This document shows, in pieces, positions 1 to 8,162 of a DNA stretch of 64,000 bases. How positions within the stretch are numbered: position 1 is the stretch's first letter; every line of letters starts with the position of its first letter. Origin of the DNA: an uncultured Porphyromonadaceae bacterium (GTDB taxonomy: Bacteria > Bacteroidota > Bacteroidia > Bacteroidales > Muribaculaceae); NCBI GenBank assembly GCA_902495245.1, contig CABUWI010000004.1, positions 124,001 through 188,000 on the forward strand. The letters run 5' to 3'. The notes under the pieces are model-generated. The model saw only the letters and a program-made list of their open reading frames with translations, made no database searches and was not told where the DNA came from. The position numbers were made by a program, and so were the translations under genes.

Positions 1-779
1 GTTGTGGTGCCGAACGGAATCTCGGTAACGGCCAGCGTCTTATTGTCGATTTTTTCAATCTTGGCGCGCACCTTGACGCAGCCGCCGCGGCGACCGTCGT
101 TATAGCGCGACACGTCAATCATGCCCCCCGTCGGGAAGTCAGGCAGCAGCGTGAACTCCTCGCCGCGCAGTGAGGCCACACAGGCGTCAAGCAATTCGTT
201 GAAGTTATGAGGCAGAACCTTGCTCGACAAGCCCACGGCAATGCCCTCGACGCCCTGAGCCAGCAGCAGCGGGAACTTCACTGGCAACACCACCGGCTCG
301 CGGTTGCGGCCGTCATAGCTGGGCACCCACTCCGTTGTCTTCTTATTATATAGCACCTCGAGCGCAAACGGGCTCAGACGCGCCTCGATATAACGGCCCG
401 CGGCCGCCGAGTCGCCCGTCAGAATGTTACCCCAGTTTCCCTGCGTCTCGACCAGCAGCTCCTTCTGACCGAGCTGCACGAGCGCGTCCTTGATTGACGC
501 ATCGCCGTGGGGGTGGTATTTCATCGTGTCGCCCACAATGCCGGCCACCTTGTTGAAGCGGCCGTCATCGAGCGTCTTCATCGAGTGGAGAACGCGGCGC
601 TGCACGGGTTTAAGGCCGTCTTCGATATTGGGGACGGCGCGCTCGAGAATCACGTATGATGCATAATCCAGAAACCAATTGCGATACATTGACCGCAACT
701 GGCCGACCACGGCTTCGCTTTCTGCCGCAGCATTGTCTTCAGGCTGTGATGTTGACTGATTTAAGGGTTCTTCGGTCAT
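1..779 (-). CDS. parC: DNA topoisomerase IV subunit A, 5' part (3' end outside window)
   Basis: Type IIA topoisomerase breakage-reunion subunit, which cuts and passes DNA during chromosome decatenation. The visible 259 residues open with an acidic Gln/Glu-rich leader, then the winged-helix region (RNWFLDYASYVILERAVP, DGLKPVQRRVLH, KYHPHGDASIKDAL) and the active-site block AAAGRYIEARLS, in which Tyr130 is the expected DNA-linking tyrosine. The GyrA/ParC family match is clear. ParC rather than GyrA is chosen from the lead residues and the ParE-type partner at 40752-42686, so the paralogue call is less certain than the family. The frame runs off the left edge. A TATTTTTG -7 box ends only 7 nt before the ATG, so the leader is nearly absent. 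Confidence 0.9.
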   Translation of the reverse strand, partial: MTEEPLNQSTSQPEDNAAAESEAVVGQLRSMYRNWFLDYASYVILERAVPNIEDGLKPVQRRVLHSMKTLDDGRFNKVAGIVGDTMKYHPHGDASIKDALVQLGQKELLVETQGNWGNILTGDSAAAGRYIEARLSPFALEVLYNKKTTEWVPSYDGRNREPVVLPVKFPLLLAQGVEGIAVGLSSKVLPHNFNELLDACVASLRGEEFTLLPDFPTGGMIDVSRYNDGRRGGCVKVRAKIEKIDNKTLAVTEIPFGTT

Positions 780-786
780 AGTGATG

Positions 787-817
787 CAAAAATACGAAAA
801 AATTTTGCATTAACAAA
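787..817 (-). promoter_or_regulatory. parC promoter
   Basis: On the minus strand a TATTTTTG -7 box (787-794) and a TTTG -33 box (814-817) are 19 bp apart, matching the Bacteroidetes primary-sigma consensus. It interleaves with the oppositely directed tRNA-Ser promoter. Confidence 0.75.
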
Positions 818-834
818 AAAAATGCCTAACTTTG
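804..834 (+). promoter_or_regulatory. tRNA-Ser promoter
   Basis: TTTG at 804-807 and TAACTTTG at 827-834 with a 19 bp spacer match the Bacteroidetes -33/-7 consensus; the tRNA begins 18 nt after the -7 box. Confidence 0.8.
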
Positions 835-852
835 CACCCGAAAACGACCCGA

Positions 853-937
853 GGAGAGATGGCAGAGTGGTCGATTGCATCGGTCTTGAAAACCGACGAG
901 GGTAACACCTCCGGGGGTTCGAATCCCTCTCTCTCCG
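853..937 (+). tRNA. tRNA-Ser(TGA)
   Basis: Acceptor strands GGAGAGA (853-859) and TCTCTCC (930-936) pair perfectly. The anticodon stem TCGGT/ACCGA encloses loop CTTGAAA with anticodon TGA at 887-889, a long variable arm follows, and the T arm has GGGGG/CCCTC around TTCGAAT. The long variable arm and TGA anticodon identify a class II serine tRNA for UCA/UCG codons. The 3' CCA is not encoded directly after the discriminator G937. Confidence 0.97.
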
Positions 938-941
938 CCCC

Positions 942-970
942 AAAGCCTGATTTCCAGGCTTTTGTTGTTT
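942..970 (+). terminator. Rho-independent terminator of tRNA-Ser
   Basis: AAAGCCTG (942-949) and CAGGCTTT (955-962) form an 8 bp stem with a 5-nt loop, followed by a T-rich tract. Confidence 0.75.
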
Positions 971-1004
971 TTACGCACGCATTTACGCACAGAATATCAT
1001 CTTT

Positions 1005-1688
1005 TCAATTTTTGATTGTCAGCATATAGCCGAAGCCGCGCTGGTTGATGATGGAGATTGACGGGTCTTGGCGCAATACCCGGCGGAGTTTGTGGATATA
1101 GCCGTGGAGCGAGTTGCGGTTGCTCGGTTCGTCTCGTTTCCATACAGCAATCATCAGTTCTGATGCGTCAACAGTTTTACCGATATTGGAGGCTAACCGT
1201 TCGAGTATCTTAGCCTCGAAATGCGACAATTCCACACTTTGCCCGTCCAGTGAAAGCGTCTGGGTGCTAACATTGAATATATAGCTTCCGAGCGAGAATT
1301 TTATATCCTCAACGCGGTCGGTATCGTATCTTCGGAGCAGAGATTTTATCCTCACTATCAGCTCACGAAGTTCAAAAGGCTTTTTGAGATAGTCGTTGGC
1401 TCCGATTTCAAATCCTTCCTCAATATCTTCAATCGTGCTTTTGGCAGTGAGAAAGAGCAGCGGTACTGTCGGTGATAACTTCCGTATCACCTTCGCCATC
1501 GAAAAGCCGTCCATTTTAGGCATCATGACATCGGCAACTACAATATCAGCGCCTTCGGTCTTGAATTTCTCAAGCCCTTCCACGCCGTCAGCTGCCGTTA
1601 CAACATCATACCCCTGCCCACGCAGAGTGTCGGCAACAATCAGCGTCAAGTCTTTCTCATCTTCTACAAACAGTATCTTATTGCTCAT
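1005..1688 (-). CDS. OmpR-family response regulator
   Basis: A 227-residue two-component transcription factor. The receiver domain (about 1-120) has the acidic pocket EDE near residue 10, the phospho-acceptor Asp53 in VADVMMPKMDG, a switch Thr in LFLTAKS and the conserved Lys in DYLKKPFE. The C-terminal winged helix (about 130-227) is the Trans_reg_C type and ends INQRGFGYML. The frame stays open 19 codons further upstream, but MSNKILFVEDE is the natural start: it begins inside the kinase stop region (11 bp overlap), indicating translational coupling. The pair resembles Bacteroides RprX/RprY-like systems. Its likely target is the divergent TonB receptor and its own operon, through the repeats at 3148-3186. 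Confidence 0.93.
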   Translation of the reverse strand: MSNKILFVEDEKDLTLIVADTLRGQGYDVVTAADGVEGLEKFKTEGADIVVADVMMPKMDGFSMAKVIRKLSPTVPLLFLTAKSTIEDIEEGFEIGANDYLKKPFELRELIVRIKSLLRRYDTDRVEDIKFSLGSYIFNVSTQTLSLDGQSVELSHFEAKILERLASNIGKTVDASELMIAVWKRDEPSNRNSLHGYIHKLRRVLRQDPSISIINQRGFGYMLTIKN

Positions 1689-3096
1689 CTTTGCTGAATA
1701 TGATAGTGAACACCGTGCCTTCGCCTTCTGTACTTTTGACCTCAATCGCCCACCCCATTTTGTCGAGAATACTCTTCACGTAATATAGTCCGATGCCATA
1801 GCCACGAACATCTTGCCGGTTGCCATGCGGCACACGGTAAAACTTATTGAACAGATATGGAATCGATTTCGACGGAATGCCAATGCCGTTGTCTCTGACC
1901 GATAGTTTTTTATCGTCGCCCGTAATGGTTATCTCAACGCTGTCGCCGGAGTATTTGACAGCATTGTCAATCAGGTTGTTCAGCACATTTGCCAGATGCG
2001 CCTTGTCCGCCTCTATCGAAACATGTTCGTCAACATAGACAATTATTGTTATCTCCTTATCGCCTCTCATCTGCTGAGCGACGGCAATTTCCTCTATAAA
2101 CGGTCGCAATCGAATGGTCTCCGGTTTCAGCTTCATGGTCTTGCGCCGCTCCATACTCATCGCAAGGATATTCTCTACCAGTTCGCCGAGCCGTTTCAAC
2201 TGTTTATTGGCGATTTTGAGATATGTAACCTTTTTCTGCGGGTCGTTTTCAGAATCATAATTGAGCAGTGCATCATTGGCTGAATAAGCAATCGCAATAG
2301 GCGTTTTCAGCTCATGTGTCATATTGCTGACAAAATCATCTTTCATTTCCTCTATGGTGCGTAGGCGTGATATTGTGTAGAACAGATACCGGAACGCAAG
2401 AGAAAATGCGACCAAAAGAAGAAAAACAGTTATAATAACGCCTGACATCTCCGAAACGATATGGCGGGTCAGAGGTGTCATATATGCTTTATAGTATATT
2501 CCTTCATCTGGGTTGATATTATAGCGGAATGAAGCCAATCCTGATTCTCCGCAGAATTCAGAATTTCTGCAGATTACGGAATCCTCGCTGTTGACGACCT
2601 CCACGCATAAGAAATCAGGATAGATGAACCTATAAGAAAGCTGATTGCGTAAAACACTATCCATCACCGCCATGTCATAAGGAATATATTTATCCATTAT
2701 CGCATGAAACTGACGGCTCATCGCATCAACCATCTGATTGGAATATGGACTGTTTTCCGACAACATAGCCCGCTCCTCGGTAATTGTTCCGTCTGCCTCT
2801 GTCCGGACAGAAATAAGTTGGCCGTTTTCATCACGATAAGTCGATGCTTCAGCTTTTCGTGGAGCGTTGTATTCATCAATATCTTCCTGCACTTTTACGT
2901 TCGATGCCAATCCCTGCGCTCTGCCTGCACGATACATCAGGTCATCAATATCGGCATCGGCCAAAGCAGTCATCACATCACGTTCAACATTGGCTCTTAT
3001 CGAATTATAAAGGGATATGAGATAATAGACATTGCAGCCGAAAATGACCGCAATGACAATAATAAACGTGGTCGATATTGCCTTGAAGCGTTTCAT
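1678..3096 (-). CDS. Sensor histidine kinase
   Basis: A 472-residue inner-membrane kinase. TM1 is at about 8-28, followed by a periplasmic sensor loop of about 185 residues with two close Cys pairs, then TM2 at about 217-240. HisKA carries the H box NMTHELKTP with phospho-acceptor His261. The ATPase domain shows the N box LNNLIDNAVKY, G1 DNGIGIP, F box FNKFYR and G2 GYGIGLYYV, so it should be catalytically complete. It overlaps the downstream regulator and is divergent from a TonB receptor, suggesting it senses the envelope or the receptor's substrate. The ligand cannot be read from the sequence. Confidence 0.93.
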   Translation of the reverse strand: MKRFKAISTTFIIVIAVIFGCNVYYLISLYNSIRANVERDVMTALADADIDDLMYRAGRAQGLASNVKVQEDIDEYNAPRKAEASTYRDENGQLISVRTEADGTITEERAMLSENSPYSNQMVDAMSRQFHAIMDKYIPYDMAVMDSVLRNQLSYRFIYPDFLCVEVVNSEDSVICRNSEFCGESGLASFRYNINPDEGIYYKAYMTPLTRHIVSEMSGVIITVFLLLVAFSLAFRYLFYTISRLRTIEEMKDDFVSNMTHELKTPIAIAYSANDALLNYDSENDPQKKVTYLKIANKQLKRLGELVENILAMSMERRKTMKLKPETIRLRPFIEEIAVAQQMRGDKEITIIVYVDEHVSIEADKAHLANVLNNLIDNAVKYSGDSVEITITGDDKKLSVRDNGIGIPSKSIPYLFNKFYRVPHGNRQDVRGYGIGLYYVKSILDKMGWAIEVKSTEGEGTVFTIIFSKDEQ

Positions 3097-3101
3097 CGAC
3101 G

Positions 3102-3109
3102 CAAATTTA
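3102..3109 (-). promoter_or_regulatory. -7 box of the histidine kinase operon
   Basis: TAAATTTG on the minus strand ends 5 nt before the kinase ATG, predicting an almost leaderless mRNA. No good -33 box lies at 19-21 bp (only TTG at 16 bp), which fits activator dependence. Confidence 0.55.
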
Positions 3110-3147
3110 CAGATAATCCGTCATACAATCGATTAGCTTAGCTTCGA

Positions 3148-3186
3148 TTTAAGACTAAATAAGGAAGCTTTTAAGACTAAATAAGG
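3148..3186. promoter_or_regulatory. Phased direct-repeat operator between kinase operon and TonB receptor
   Basis: The 17-mer TTTAAGACTAAATAAGG occurs at 3148-3164 and again, unchanged, at 3170-3186, 22 bp apart (two helical turns). Each copy holds two TAAG submotifs 10 bp apart, giving TAAG at 3150, 3160, 3172 and 3182. This tandem arrangement is what OmpR-family dimers bind. It lies just upstream of the receptor's -33 position and about 40 bp from the kinase -7 box. Confidence 0.7.
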
Positions 3187-3218
3187 TCAGTTATGGTGAT
3201 TATGAATGCATGTAAATC

Positions 3219-3226
3219 TAACTTTG
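3219..3226 (+). promoter_or_regulatory. -7 box of the TonB receptor gene
   Basis: TAACTTTG matches the Bacteroidetes -7 consensus, predicting a leader of about 20 nt. The -33 region (TTATGG near 3191) is poor and abuts the direct repeats, the geometry of an activated promoter. Confidence 0.65.
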
Positions 3227-3248
3227 CAGAAGAAAAAACAGTACGGCA

Positions 3249-5285
3249 ATGAAGAAAGCATTATTTTTCATGACAATTCTGCATAGCGTAACAGCTTTTG
3301 CACAGACGGAATCACCCGATACCATCTCCGCTCGGCGACTCGATGAAGTTGTTGTTAATGGAGAGAAACCCCAGGTCAGGGGCGAGGACGGAATTATGGA
3401 AGTTGACCTCCCCGAAATAGTCAAAGACAAACCGGTTAACAATATTCTTGAAGCCCTTGGCTATATGCCCGGCGTCACGAATAACAATGGAATGATTGGA
3501 CTTACCGGAGCCTCTAATGTTACCATTATTCTTAATGGTGAGCTTACCAATATGCCGCTACAGAATCTTTATCAACTTCTCTACAACACTCCGGTTGACA
3601 GACTGAAAAACGTGGAGATTATGTATTCCGCTCCGGCCAAGTATCATGTCAACGGTGCGGTAATCAACGTGGTTCTGAAAACACCGACGCCTCTCGAGGG
3701 CTTGCAGGGACAGGTCAGAGCCGGATATAATCAGGCTCACTATGGTTCGTATGGCGGTGTACTTGCAGCGACTTACGCATTAAAGGACTGGACTTTTGAC
3801 TTAAACTATGGATTAACGCGCAGTAAATCGTGGAGCCGCGAGGAAACATGGTCGAATCATCTTCATAACGGCAAGCGAACTGTGATTGAAGATGACATGC
3901 GCCGCATTGGTAAGAACTGGAGCAATGCCATATATGCCTCCGCATCATGGAAAACGCTCAAACTCACTTACAACGGTCAGTTAATCTCAGATTCAAAGAG
4001 CCGGGCACTATCATCGGGTACGTTGGGCAACTATACAAATGCCTACAAGATGCTATCGCCTGTAGGTTATCATAATGTGGCCCTACGTTACACAGCACCA
4101 TTCGGCATGACTGTAGGCGGCGACTATACCCGCTATTCCGAGAACCGTTCCCAGTCATTGTTTAAGGATGCCGATTATCTGCTTGGCTCAGAAAACCGTC
4201 AGGTGATCGACCGATGGCATGTATATATCGACCAACAACATCAGTTCGGCAAATGGCAACTGAACTATGGCGCGGAGTATCAGCACTCGAAAGACCATAG
4301 TTCACAATATTACGAATTATTAGCCAACCCTGATTTCGATGATATTCTCAATGAGGACGTAGCAAGTTTCTATGTCGGCACACAACGCTCGTTTGAATGG
4401 GGATTGTCGTTCAACGCCTCGGCAAAGGGTGAGTATTATCACAATAAATATCAGCACAACTGGAATTTCATTCCTCAACTCGGAGCGACTTACTGCAAGA
4501 CACCTAAAAGCATTTTCCAGCTTAATCTCAGCACCCGACGTATCTATCCCTCATATTGGGAACTCCATGGCGGCACGAGCCATATCAACGACTACTCCAC
4601 AATAATCGGTAATCCGCAATTACAGCCATTTGTCCAATACGATGCACAATTCAATTACGTTCTAAAGCAGAAATATGTGGCGACACTCTATTTTCAATAT
4701 GGCGACAAAGCCACTGTGCAACTGCCTTACCAGTCGCCTGACGCTCTCAATCTCATCTATCAGACCATCAACATGAACTACAAGCGGGTCGTAGGACTTA
4801 ACCTCTGTGCGCCTTTCGGCGTCGGTTACATCTGGAACGCATCGGCCACGGCCAACATATTCAATCAACGGGAGAAAGCCGACAATTTCCACGACATCAG
4901 CTTCGACAACTGCAAGTGGATATTCTATGGCTCGCTTAACAACACCTTCAAGTTCAGCCAAAATAGTCCGATATCACTAACCGTTGATTTTAGCTATATC
5001 TCACCTTCGCTTCAGGGCATTGCAGATATGTCTTCAATATGTAAAATCGATGCCGGTGTCAAGTGGCAATTCGGAAAGAAACGCTGCTGTGAACTGGATC
5101 TGAAAGCTGACGATATTTTCAACAAATGGTCGCCAACTATGACCATCAACCACGCCGGTCAGGACTATCGAATGAAAGTCCGCGATATGTCCCGCAATCT
5201 CAAACTGACATTCATCTGGCGATTCAACGGTTTCAAGCCCAAAGACAACGACATTGACACCTCACGCTTCGGCACAGGCAAATAA
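3249..5285 (+). CDS. TonB-dependent outer membrane receptor without N-terminal regulatory domain
   Basis: A 678-residue outer-membrane barrel. A signal peptide ends at about residue 19 (TAFAQ). It is followed directly by a TonB-box-like segment (RRLDEVVVNG) and a plug (about 30-145: VNNILEALGYMPGV, VTIILNGELTN, LKNVEIMYSAPAKYHVNGAVINVVLK), then about 530 residues of barrel rich in alternating aromatics and ending in an aromatic strand (LKLTFIWRF). The CarboxypepD_reg-like domain common at the N-terminus of Bacteroidales receptors of the outer membrane beta-barrel family is absent. No SusD partner lies beside it, so a SusCD glycan importer is unlikely; a metal chelate or peptide is possible. 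It is divergent from the two-component system that probably controls it. Confidence 0.88.
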   Translation: MKKALFFMTILHSVTAFAQTESPDTISARRLDEVVVNGEKPQVRGEDGIMEVDLPEIVKDKPVNNILEALGYMPGVTNNNGMIGLTGASNVTIILNGELTNMPLQNLYQLLYNTPVDRLKNVEIMYSAPAKYHVNGAVINVVLKTPTPLEGLQGQVRAGYNQAHYGSYGGVLAATYALKDWTFDLNYGLTRSKSWSREETWSNHLHNGKRTVIEDDMRRIGKNWSNAIYASASWKTLKLTYNGQLISDSKSRALSSGTLGNYTNAYKMLSPVGYHNVALRYTAPFGMTVGGDYTRYSENRSQSLFKDADYLLGSENRQVIDRWHVYIDQQHQFGKWQLNYGAEYQHSKDHSSQYYELLANPDFDDILNEDVASFYVGTQRSFEWGLSFNASAKGEYYHNKYQHNWNFIPQLGATYCKTPKSIFQLNLSTRRIYPSYWELHGGTSHINDYSTIIGNPQLQPFVQYDAQFNYVLKQKYVATLYFQYGDKATVQLPYQSPDALNLIYQTINMNYKRVVGLNLCAPFGVGYIWNASATANIFNQREKADNFHDISFDNCKWIFYGSLNNTFKFSQNSPISLTVDFSYISPSLQGIADMSSICKIDAGVKWQFGKKRCCELDLKADDIFNKWSPTMTINHAGQDYRMKVRDMSRNLKLTFIWRFNGFKPKDNDIDTSRFGTGK

Positions 5286-5296
5286 TCAAAAAAAAT

Positions 5297-5329
5297 AACA
5301 GCGAGTTGCCGGATTGGCGACTCGCTGTT
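5297..5329. terminator. Bidirectional terminator between convergent genes
   Basis: AACAGCGAGTTGCC (5297-5310) pairs with 5316-5329 (14 bp including one G-U, loop GGATT), flanked by A-rich and T-rich tracts. It serves both the TonB receptor and the GLUG operon. Confidence 0.85.
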
Positions 5330-5354
5330 TCGTTTATTGATAATCCTTGGGGGA

Positions 5355-8162
5355 TTAGCGGAATGGGTAGTAGAAGTTGTTGTAGGGGGCGGGAACCTCG
5401 GGAACGAGGAATTTCCAATGTTGGGAGTTGTCGAAGTCGTAGCTCTTGCCCGCATTCGTGTAGGTTGACTTGGCGGCCAGCTTGGCGGCGGTAATCAGTC
5501 CGGTTTCGTCCCAGCGCAGTTCGGTATCGTAATCATCTTCAATCAGCGTGAAGTTGCCGCCGGCCACGTCGGCATCGCCGAACTCGAACGAGCGGCCGTT
5601 GGGCTTCCCCACGAATATGGTGCGGATAACGTCAATGTCATCTATCAGAAAATGTTGCTTGTCAGAGATGCCATAGCCCGCCATGCCGGCCGAGAGGCAG
5701 TCTTGCAGGCGCACGTGGTCGCCGAGGTCGCCCACGATGCCATAGGCGTGATAGCCGCCGTGAATCTCGCCGAAGTTGCAACATTGCGAAATCTCCACGC
5801 AGTTGTCGGCGCGCTGCGTCATGGTGCCGACGGTTGACACGGCCGCCGAGCAGACGAGCACGGCGGTTGTGGCCGCTCCGCCCGACACAACCATGCCGGC
5901 AACGGCGAGCACGCACGAGGCGGCTGCCAGAGCAATTTCACGGCCTTTTTCAACCCGGGCCACCTGCTCGTTGATGTCGGCAAGGCGGTTGTGGATAGCG
6001 TCTGAAAGCTCTTCGTCGGCATCACCCTGCAGAGCAGCATCGAAATCGGCCATGTTGGCGTTAATCAGCGCGGGCAGTTTGTCAAGGCCCTTAAGCGGGA
6101 AACTGTAGGCGGGCAGCGAAGAGGCCACCTCCGAGTGCATGCGCCGCGAAAGCTCGTCGTTGCGCTCGGGGAGCTCCTTTTCATAGAGGTCGTCCCAGTA
6201 GCTGATGTCCTGAAGCTGAACGGGAGTGGCGATGGTCTTGATGAGGTCGCGTGTGGTCGTGAAGATTTTCAGCACCTTTCTGCTTTTGTTGAACGTGGCC
6301 TTGAAGTCCGACACTTTGGCCGGGGGATTCTTCAGAGCCTTCATGACCTTGAAGGTTGTCTTGCCGTAAGAGACAATCAGCGAGCTGACGTCATGGGGCA
6401 CGAGCGAATAGCTGTCGCCGGCCTTGGCGATGATGCCCGCATTCAGCTCGTCGCCGCTCACCGCGCCATAGTTGGTGCAGAAGTTGACCATGCCGGTGCT
6501 GCCGCCGAGGGCGAGTATGCCGGCAGCCATGCCGTCCGAGGCGCTGACGGAGCCCAGGTTGGCATCGGCCGTGAGGATATAATAGGCCGAGCGGCCTACG
6601 ATGCCGCCTGCACACTGCGAGGCGCTGACCGAGTTGTTGTTATAGCACGAATGAATCACGGCCACGGGCGCGAAACCCATGATGCCGCCGGCAAACGTGC
6701 CCGAGCCGACAACCTCTCCGCGGTTATAGCAGTCGGTGAGCATGGCCTGCGCCTCGCCGACAATGCCGCCGGTGTTGTCGCGGCCGCGCACGCTGCCGTA
6801 ATTGTGGGCCGAGGTCATGATGATGTCGTTGTAGCTGCCGTTATCGCGGTGCATCACGGTGCTGCCGAGAATGCCGCCCGTGCCCGTGGCGCCCGAAACG
6901 TTTCCCTCATTGACCACGGCAGCCATCGATGACGTGCCGAGGCCGCCGGCGATACCGCCTACGCCCATGGCCGAATATGCGCCCACATAGCCGTAGTTGA
7001 TGCTGTTGGAGATGACGGCCGACTCGACGCCGCCGATGAGTCCGCCCGCGCAGCGCGTGCCGGCAGCCGAGATGTCGGCACGGTTCACGCAGCTGTCGAG
7101 CACGGCGGTGGCGTTGAGCGTGCCGCCGCCCACGAGTCCGCCGGCAAACGAGCCGTCCGAGCGGTTGCCCACGGGCAGATTCTCGTTGACGCAGCCCGTC
7201 ATCATCAGAAGGGCGTTGGCGTCGACGCCGCCAACGATGCCGCCAACGAAGTTGGTGCCGTAGACCTCTGAGGCCGACGACTGCTTGCGCACGCGGATAT
7301 TGCGGAGCACGGTCGAGGTCTGTTCAACGCCCGAGATGCCCACGACGGCACCGATAAGAGTGCCGGTCGAGCCGGCGCCGATGCTCACGGGGTCAACCAG
7401 CGTGAGGTTGCGGAAGGTGGCGCCGGCAACGTAGCCGAACAGGCCCGTGGCGGGCACGACGTCGGTGGTCGGCGCGTCCTTGCCGTCGAGCGTACGCACG
7501 GCGCAATAGTAGATTGAATGGCCGCCGCCGTCATAGTTGCCCGAGAAGGGATAGGCCGACTTGGCGGCGATGGGCTCGAAGCCCTTGTTGTAGTCGCGTG
7601 TCATGTCGATGTCGGCCACCTGAAGGAAGCACTTGTCTTTCGACTCGCGCTTGCCGTCGGCAAGCAGCTCGCGCATCACCTTTAGCCCTCTGAGCGACGC
7701 GATGCGATAGGGGTCTTCGGGCGTGCCGGAGCCGAACAGTGAAGCAACCGCGTCATAAGTCGAGGGATAAACGCTGTTGCTGCGCGACTCCACAGTCATC
7801 GTGCACCCCAGATGGGTTTCCTGAGCCACGCCGTCGTCATCGCGACAGATGGCCGAGGCGAGCACGTAGTTGCCTGTGCGCAGACGCCGGCCGAAGTCGA
7901 AGACTGACTTGCCGCCGCACACCTGATGTTTCACCTTGACGGCCGTGGGGGTGTTGCCCTCATCATAAACCAGCGCAAGCGTGGTCTCGCCCTCGGGCAG
8001 CACGGCGCTGATGTCGACCGGCAGTTCGACATATTGCTGCGAACCGAACTCTTCGGTTTCGGGGTCTTCGGGGCCGACGTTATTTTCCTCGCTGCAGCCG
8101 GTCATGAGCGATGCTGCGGCAAAAAAGCCGCAAATCAGCCCGATTTTCATATACTTTTTCAT
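5355..8162 (-). CDS. GLUG-repeat surface lipoprotein with inserted helical/hydrophobic-hairpin domain
   Basis: A 935-residue lipoprotein with lipobox LMTGC (Cys23) followed by an acidic SEEN stretch, which favours surface export in Bacteroidales. Residues about 45-130 form a beta domain. Residues about 150-590 hold about ten GLUG-type units (GGIVGG, GGLVGG, GGLIGG, GGIAGG, GGILGS, GGIVGE, GGIMGF, GGIVGR), expected to stack as a beta-helix. Residues about 600-740 change character to charged helices. They are followed by a small-residue hydrophobic stretch at about 743-781 split by SGGA, and then one more GLUG-like unit (YGIVGDLGD). This insertion is not part of the GLUG family. The gene overlaps the upstream GLUG gene by ATGA. 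Function unknown; adhesin-like or toxin-like are the main options. Confidence 0.85.
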   Translation of the reverse strand: MKKYMKIGLICGFFAAASLMTGCSEENNVGPEDPETEEFGSQQYVELPVDISAVLPEGETTLALVYDEGNTPTAVKVKHQVCGGKSVFDFGRRLRTGNYVLASAICRDDDGVAQETHLGCTMTVESRSNSVYPSTYDAVASLFGSGTPEDPYRIASLRGLKVMRELLADGKRESKDKCFLQVADIDMTRDYNKGFEPIAAKSAYPFSGNYDGGGHSIYYCAVRTLDGKDAPTTDVVPATGLFGYVAGATFRNLTLVDPVSIGAGSTGTLIGAVVGISGVEQTSTVLRNIRVRKQSSASEVYGTNFVGGIVGGVDANALLMMTGCVNENLPVGNRSDGSFAGGLVGGGTLNATAVLDSCVNRADISAAGTRCAGGLIGGVESAVISNSINYGYVGAYSAMGVGGIAGGLGTSSMAAVVNEGNVSGATGTGGILGSTVMHRDNGSYNDIIMTSAHNYGSVRGRDNTGGIVGEAQAMLTDCYNRGEVVGSGTFAGGIMGFAPVAVIHSCYNNNSVSASQCAGGIVGRSAYYILTADANLGSVSASDGMAAGILALGGSTGMVNFCTNYGAVSGDELNAGIIAKAGDSYSLVPHDVSSLIVSYGKTTFKVMKALKNPPAKVSDFKATFNKSRKVLKIFTTTRDLIKTIATPVQLQDISYWDDLYEKELPERNDELSRRMHSEVASSLPAYSFPLKGLDKLPALINANMADFDAALQGDADEELSDAIHNRLADINEQVARVEKGREIALAAASCVLAVAGMVVSGGAATTAVLVCSAAVSTVGTMTQRADNCVEISQCCNFGEIHGGYHAYGIVGDLGDHVRLQDCLSAGMAGYGISDKQHFLIDDIDVIRTIFVGKPNGRSFEFGDADVAGGNFTLIEDDYDTELRWDETGLITAAKLAAKSTYTNAGKSYDFDNSQHWKFLVPEVPAPYNNFYYPFR

